From NCBI GenBank assembly GCA_015179045.1, contig WHUZ01000019.1:620001-684000 (forward strand): a stretch of 64,000 nt of DNA, in the 5' to 3' direction. This document shows, one piece after another, positions 59,501 to 64,000 of the stretch. The notes under the pieces are model-generated. The model saw only the letters and a list, made by a program, of their open reading frames with translations, did not search any database and was not told the DNA's origin. The first letter of the stretch is position 1; each line of letters begins with the position of its first letter. This DNA is from Kalaharituber pfeilii. Taxonomy: Eukaryota > Ascomycota > Pezizomycetes > Pezizales > Pezizaceae. The position numbers and the translations under genes are program-made.

Positions 59501-60627
59501 GCTGTCTCTCGATTATCCCTACGGTATTTATATCACCGCTCAATAAGTTTCAACGAATATTGCCTGCCATATACTCTACAATGGAGACATTAAAAAATCA
59601 GATTTCAAAGTTGAAAATTAGCAAGAAAACATGCACTTTTTATAGGTTGCAACATTGAACGGTCATATGTACTCTTACCTCTCTTATGCATGTGCTATTC
59701 CAAACCTGACTGTTTAACAAGATTAGCACTGCAATCTTCTTATTAGTATTGCAGCAGTTATTGGACGGTTGCATTGCAAGTATTGGGTGAAAGTAGTGCT
59801 ACTATCTCGGGCTATGAAAAGGATACAAAAATAGAGACAACTGAAGGAGGTAAGGAATGTTGCGAGATAGATCTCCACTACAGCATGTTCAATTACTTTC
59901 CTTCTACCTCAGTATGCAAGTATACTTTTATTAAGCTATTAGTCTCAGAATCTTAAGCTATCAGTTCTAAGTTAGGCTTATCATGGTCAACATTACTATA
60001 CATTCAATATACACAAACCCAACTATAGCAAAACGTCTCACCCGGTACATGATTAGCATGCAAGTGTATCAGCGCGGAATACAGCAGGTACCTATCTTCT
60101 CTAATTCTTAGCTATTAATTCACCCCATTATCATCATCCGACAGCTTCCATGCAATATTCACTTTCCATTATCTGATCATGTGTTCTCAGGGTATCATAC
60201 ACACATGCGACAGGGTGAATCCCGTAACTTAATTCCAGTATCTTCGATATATGATCGGGGGTTCAAAAAGTCTACTGTATGTATGATACCTTGTATATCT
60301 AAATAGATGCTAATAGAGCCATATAGGGATTAAATTTGAACCACGGGATACTAATGCAAATATACTAGCTGGATTTATTTGTCTTCAGACTGACTTCATT
60401 CAAGATGTATGTAGGTAAATATGCCTTCTTTGGTTCGATCGGAGGCGATTCGGAAGCATTTGTCATTGAGCTTATACATACAGTATGAGTATGTGCGCTG
60501 TACTTGAGCGCCCGACTCATGTTTACCGAGTATCTTGCTACCGTTCATGGGCGATGCGTGATAGATAAATGTGTAAATCATACATCCTCTTCGCAGCTAT
60601 AAGTACCTAATTGTATTTCCATGACGG

Positions 60628-60671
<44 letters not shown>

Positions 60672-60813
60672 GCAAACAGAGGACTAACAACCAAAACCAG
60701 GATCAAAGCAAAAAGACCTTAGTAATCAAATTTCGAGATCTCCCACTAAAATAAATAGAACAAGAATTAATGCTCCCACACTTTTTTTTAAAACACCATA
60801 TCTCATCATTTTC
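56593..60813. other. Long stretch without a confident gene
   Basis: The minus-strand ORF 58968-59243 (91 residues; DPYDIIVYLARKWSFLFAAD) is protein-like but unassigned. An A-run of about 43 at 60625-60667 has no flanking duplication. A CCAGGAAATGA-type phrase is repeated three or four times at 58640-58690. No inverted-repeat element was recognised. Confidence 0.35.
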
Positions 60814-62049
60814 CTAATCATTATAGTTCCCCAACCTCGCTCCATTCCTATTCCTCTCCCTCCCCCACCCCTTCTCCCTAAATACCTCCTCCTGACTTCT
60901 GCCGCCTTCATCCAGAGTCGGCCTCTCCCCGTGTGGCGTGACCCTCACCGCATGCCGTATATGCGGCCAAAACCCGAATGTCGCACTATGGTTTGTGCAT
61001 CTATTATCCCAGAACGCGATATCGCCCTCTCCCCACGAGAACCTCACTTGAATCTCCAGTGTACCCATAATCAGCTTATTCAGATACGCAAGGATGGTGT
61101 CCGACTCGGCCCTGGGCACCCCGACAATGGAGCGCACAAAGCCGGGATTGATGAAGAGGGATTTCCAGCCTGTTACTGGGTGAGTGCGGATAATGGGGTG
61201 TTCGGTCACGATGGGCTCGCGGCGCACGTGCCGGCCTAGCTCACGCGAGGAAGCTGCTTGCTCCTCGGCGCTGTGCAGTGCCGTCAGGGATTCGAGGTAC
61301 TTCTGCATCGGGGTCGAAAGCAGGTCGTAGGCGGCGTAGCCGGAGGACCAAAGGGTGTCGCCGCCAGCGCCCTTAGGGGGACAGGTGAGGAGCTTTAGGG
61401 AGGTGTAAGATGGAGGCTGCAACTCGTATGTTACGTCAGAATGCCAGAAGTAGCCGACAGGGAAGTACGGACTTTGCTCTGGGGTCGTCTGGTCGGCGTA
61501 GACGACGTGGATTTCTTCAAGGCCGGAATGGCGAGGTACAGCGGTCGTAGCGTGCTTGTGCAGGACACCAAAGTAGCGGCCCAATTCGAGCTGCTGTTCG
61601 ACGGTGAAGCCCTTTTGGCCGCGGATGACGACGACGCCGCGGTGAGCGATCAGACGGGCGAGGTCATTCTTTTGAACGTCCGTCAGGGCCGCTAGGTCAA
61701 GGCCAGTGATTTCAGTGCCGATTTTAGGTGTTACATCCTTGATGGTGCCGACGGAGGCGAGTAGATTGTGATAGGTCGGAGAACCGAGGAGGCCTTTGTC
61801 CTCGTATGGCACAGGTCCCAATGGAGGATAGCTGATCTCAGGGAAGGAGGGGAGCAAGTGGGAATATTCATACGGAGCATCGGGATCAGGATTATTGGAC
61901 TCAGTCACACCGGGGACATAGTTGAATTTATTTGGAGGTGCGTCAGCGGTGATGGATTTATATTGAAGTGCCGGCTTTGTGAGGTTCACAGAGGCCTTCT
62001 CAGCGCCATGACAGATATTGGGTTCTTGCGCAAGCACCGAGGGAGCCAT
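60814..62049 (-). CDS. JLP1-like sulfonate/taurine 2-oxoglutarate dioxygenase (TauD family)
   Basis: A single open frame of 411 residues with no intron. The TauD fold is marked by KIGTEITGLDLAALTD (about 109-124) and RGVVVIRGQKGF (137-148). The iron ligands are His203 and Asp205 in YFWHSDVTYE, and His354 in WDNRCTNHSATF. Arg365 and Arg369 in HIRHAVRVTPHGERP include the conserved arginine that binds 2-oxoglutarate. Yeast Jlp1 releases sulfite from sulfonates during sulfur starvation; this is the likely reaction, though other fungal TauD-like enzymes act on different substrates. The C-terminal tail after about residue 376 is charged and variable. A TATATATATA run lies about 70 bp upstream. No sulfur-related neighbour is present. 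Confidence 0.88.
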   Translation of the reverse strand: MAPSVLAQEPNICHGAEKASVNLTKPALQYKSITADAPPNKFNYVPGVTESNNPDPDAPYEYSHLLPSFPEISYPPLGPVPYEDKGLLGSPTYHNLLASVGTIKDVTPKIGTEITGLDLAALTDVQKNDLARLIAHRGVVVIRGQKGFTVEQQLELGRYFGVLHKHATTAVPRHSGLEEIHVVYADQTTPEQSPYFPVGYFWHSDVTYELQPPSYTSLKLLTCPPKGAGGDTLWSSGYAAYDLLSTPMQKYLESLTALHSAEEQAASSRELGRHVRREPIVTEHPIIRTHPVTGWKSLFINPGFVRSIVGVPRAESDTILAYLNKLIMGTLEIQVRFSWGEGDIAFWDNRCTNHSATFGFWPHIRHAVRVTPHGERPTLDEGGRSQEEVFREKGWGRERNRNGARLGNYND

Positions 62050-62115
62050 GGCGGGTATATGGGCTGCGTGATTGTTGGGTATAGAAAACAGTGAGAAAGG
62101 AAGGCTCAGAAAGGG

Positions 62116-62126
62116 ATATATATATA
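62116..62126 (-). promoter_or_regulatory. Possible TATA element
   Basis: An 11-bp TA alternation about 67-77 bp upstream of the dioxygenase start codon. Such runs are frequent in AT-rich DNA, so this is only a candidate. Confidence 0.3.
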
Positions 62127-62905
62127 CTCACGAATACACCAAGCTCATATCACCCATATCGCCATCCCGTGCTCGTATCATACCAATTCACAACACCTCG
62201 GGCTATTACCCCTCATCCCTCTACTGACCAAAATACGCCACCGATTGTGTCACTGCCGTTAGCGATTTCGCAATCGGCCCTAACCACATCTCTCCTGGCC
62301 GGTTGTTGCATATCGTGGAGGAAAAGGGGAGTAAAAATTTTTGTCAGAGGATACTTGCTCAATCACTTCCTATTCAGGAACAATTTGCCGATAACCCGAT
62401 TGGCAACTTTCAATGCAACCAATCGCCCGAGGGCCATCAAAATCTATGCCCCTTTTTCCTCCACAGTATCTTCCCATGTCCCCACATTCTCATTCTCCCC
62501 CTGAAACCCTAGTTACATGTTATGGCGTAAAGCAAGAGATAACAGCACATGCGCAGTGTATTTATCTACCCCATCCCCAAGGCAAACCAGCATCCAATGC
62601 ACAGTAGCACGACATTGCTTAGGTCCATTGGAATTTCCTCATTCACGTGCGGTTGCACCACCACAAATGGACATACTTGTTTTCGAGTAAAACTCAATGT
62701 GGTTGGTTCCTGCGTCACAATATCGCAGCAAATCAAGTCAGGAAAGAAATCATTCATAAGTTGCTGCTATTAAAAAGATGACAATTAGTAATCTCTCATT
62801 TTGAAGTACAATGCTGACCACCATAACTTCATTGAACGTAAACGAAACCCCAAGTTTCGAACGCGAAACCTATGAGAGATCAATTCGTGTCCACTGTCCG
62901 ATCTT
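62127..62905. other. Intergenic region before the terminal TIR element
   Basis: No conserved ORF. Upstream regulatory sequence for the dioxygenase probably lies in its first few hundred bases. Confidence 0.4.
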
Positions 62906-63961
62906 ATGGTGGTGTTCATCAAGAAGGGGCCACGTTTAACACTGGCTTGCTCGCTGACTAATACACCAAAATACCTGGCCCCCAGCGTTCTGACCCCCCT
63001 TTTGCAATTTCTCTTGACAATTCAGCGCCGCCGCATACGGAGTATCTCTACAGCAAAACTGCTTTTTGACAGCGGATAACTTGAGTTAGGTACCTGAGAG
63101 TAAGTATATCCTAACCTATAGCATTTTCTGGTTCTAAAAAATATAAACATTAATGTAGTGATAGGATAGTATTGGAGCCGCAGTACTGAAAATCAAAATG
63201 GGTTGTCTGAGCAGGAAAAGAAGAGCTTGCTTGCTTGCTTCTCAAGCTGCTGCAAGCAAGGCGAAAAGGAGAGCGGTTATGCATACAGTGGAAGTAAATA
63301 CCCTCGAGCTAGTTACAGTAGAGGTGGATATTTCCAGACCGCTTGTATATAGCAAAAGTGAAGAGTCTCTAGTGGATGAGTCTGAGTGGGAATCAGAGGA
63401 GAAGCAGGAGGAACAACATGAGCAGGATATTCAGAACTTGAGTATGATGGTGGAAGTTTATAATGAGCTGATGAAGAATACAATCAATGTGGACTTCTCT
63501 CCTGTTAAGTTCAAATATCAGAGTGGAGTTCAGGTGTCTCACCAGACAGTATGGCGGCATAACAATACTCAGCAAGATTTACGAATCTCAGCAGCCGGGA
63601 TGTTGACCATTGTTTTGCTCAGCAGCAGCACCTCATAGAGTGGTTAAGTAGGTAGATCATTTCTGTATGTATATAGTAATTTTTCATTTTCCACTAGTAC
63701 TAATTCCGCAATTTTTGGCTGTCTTGGCATGTAACTCGTCAGGTGCCCCCCATATAAAGTATTAAATTTTTGATCTCATATTTCTCAATACCACAATTTT
63801 TTTTTTTTAATTTGGACTCCGAAGGGTTGTAGAGCAGACGAAATAGTACATATCTACGGGTTTTAAATTTTAATCAGATGTGGTCAGGTAATGAAATATA
63901 ACTTCTCGTTGAAGTCAATAATTTTGGTCGACAGGGGTCCCTTCTTGATGAACACCACCAT
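62906..63961 (+). mobile_element. 1056-bp TIR element with a short ORF
   Basis: ATGGTGGTGTTCATCAAGAA (62906-62925, continuing GGGGCC) is the inverse of the right end 63936-63961; 23 bases are identical, then one mismatch. No clear target duplication was found. The right third is shared with a remnant at 46183-46340, showing that the sequence is dispersed. The body contains one open frame (63198-63638). The transposase class is not evident. Confidence 0.75.
63198..63638 (+). CDS. ORF inside the terminal TIR element
   Basis: The frame of 146 residues starts with a basic segment (MGCLSRKRRACLLASQAAAS, KAKRRAV), then an acidic run rich in Glu (ESEWESEEKQEEQHEQD), and ends with VQVSHQTVWRHNNTQQDLRI, which resembles the helix-turn-helix of a transposase DNA-binding region. 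There is no DDE catalytic domain. It may be the N-terminal remnant of a larger transposase, with the C-terminal part lost by deletion. It is not a host gene. Confidence 0.5.
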   Translation: MGCLSRKRRACLLASQAAASKAKRRAVMHTVEVNTLELVTVEVDISRPLVYSKSEESLVDESEWESEEKQEEQHEQDIQNLSMMVEVYNELMKNTINVDFSPVKFKYQSGVQVSHQTVWRHNNTQQDLRISAAGMLTIVLLSSSTS

Positions 63962-64000
63962 TGTATACCAAACTATTCTTCAGCAACCGATTCCTGGTCA

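Noticed and set aside
60625..60667. Further tailed retroposons at long A or T runs (also 5671, 13521, 31701, 37290)
   Set aside because: None has a convincing target-site duplication or the shared core; the 5671 run has only a 6-bp repeat on each side.
60814..62049. Part of a secondary-metabolite or sulfur-use cluster
   Set aside because: The dioxygenase has no neighbouring transporter, regulator or biosynthetic enzyme in the window.

Overview
The window is nuclear DNA of a filamentous ascomycete. The evidence is introns of about 50 to 76 nt with GTRNGT donors and CTAAC or CTAAT branch points, an N-terminal membrane-anchored TYW1, fungal FIP1 and GLFG nucleoporin genes, an AA9 lytic polysaccharide monooxygenase, and small HNH-domain and coiled-coil gene families scattered among transposon debris. 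The last point recalls Pezizomycetes (truffle and morel relatives), but that placement is inference only. No tRNA, rRNA, CRISPR array or prokaryote-type operon was seen.

Layout. About 1-24 kb is repeat-rich and gene-poor. It holds a decayed Ty3/gypsy integrase, several inverted-repeat elements, three copies of a very short retroposon-like insert, an intact glycosyltransferase related to the N-terminal domain of lysyl hydroxylases (6.8-8.1 kb), fragments of an HNH-domain gene family, a coiled-coil gene with one nonsense codon (16.5-17.4 kb) and a broken PQ-loop membrane-protein gene (20.5-21.1 kb). About 24.5-40.4 kb is a compact housekeeping island: an orphan disordered protein; the divergent pair TYW1 (tRNA wybutosine synthesis) and ULA1/NAE1 (NEDD8 activation); the divergent pair FIP1 (mRNA 3'-end processing) and a NUP49-like FG nucleoporin; a small coiled-coil protein whose first exon is only the ATG; and a six-exon AA9 monooxygenase. 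About 40.4-60.8 kb is again repeat-rich: nested TA-flanked inverted-repeat elements, an apparently intact HNH-domain gene (44.9-45.9 kb), two small two-exon orphan genes, an AT-rich block and a cluster of foldback elements. At 60.8-62.0 kb there is an intact JLP1-like sulfonate dioxygenase, and the window ends in a 1.06 kb terminal-inverted-repeat element carrying a short ORF.

The recognisable genes do not form a pathway or a metabolite cluster. They are independent housekeeping functions (tRNA modification, neddylation, polyadenylation, nuclear pores) plus three enzymes for carbohydrate or sulfur use. Exon structures were worked out by eye from splice signals and family conservation. Where no gene was found in a long stretch, an entry says so.

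The most unusual observation is the trio of roughly 40-bp inserts at 341, 1836 and 5869. Each has the same core, an A-tail on the minus strand and its own 12-14 bp target-site duplication, which looks like retroposition of one tiny RNA.
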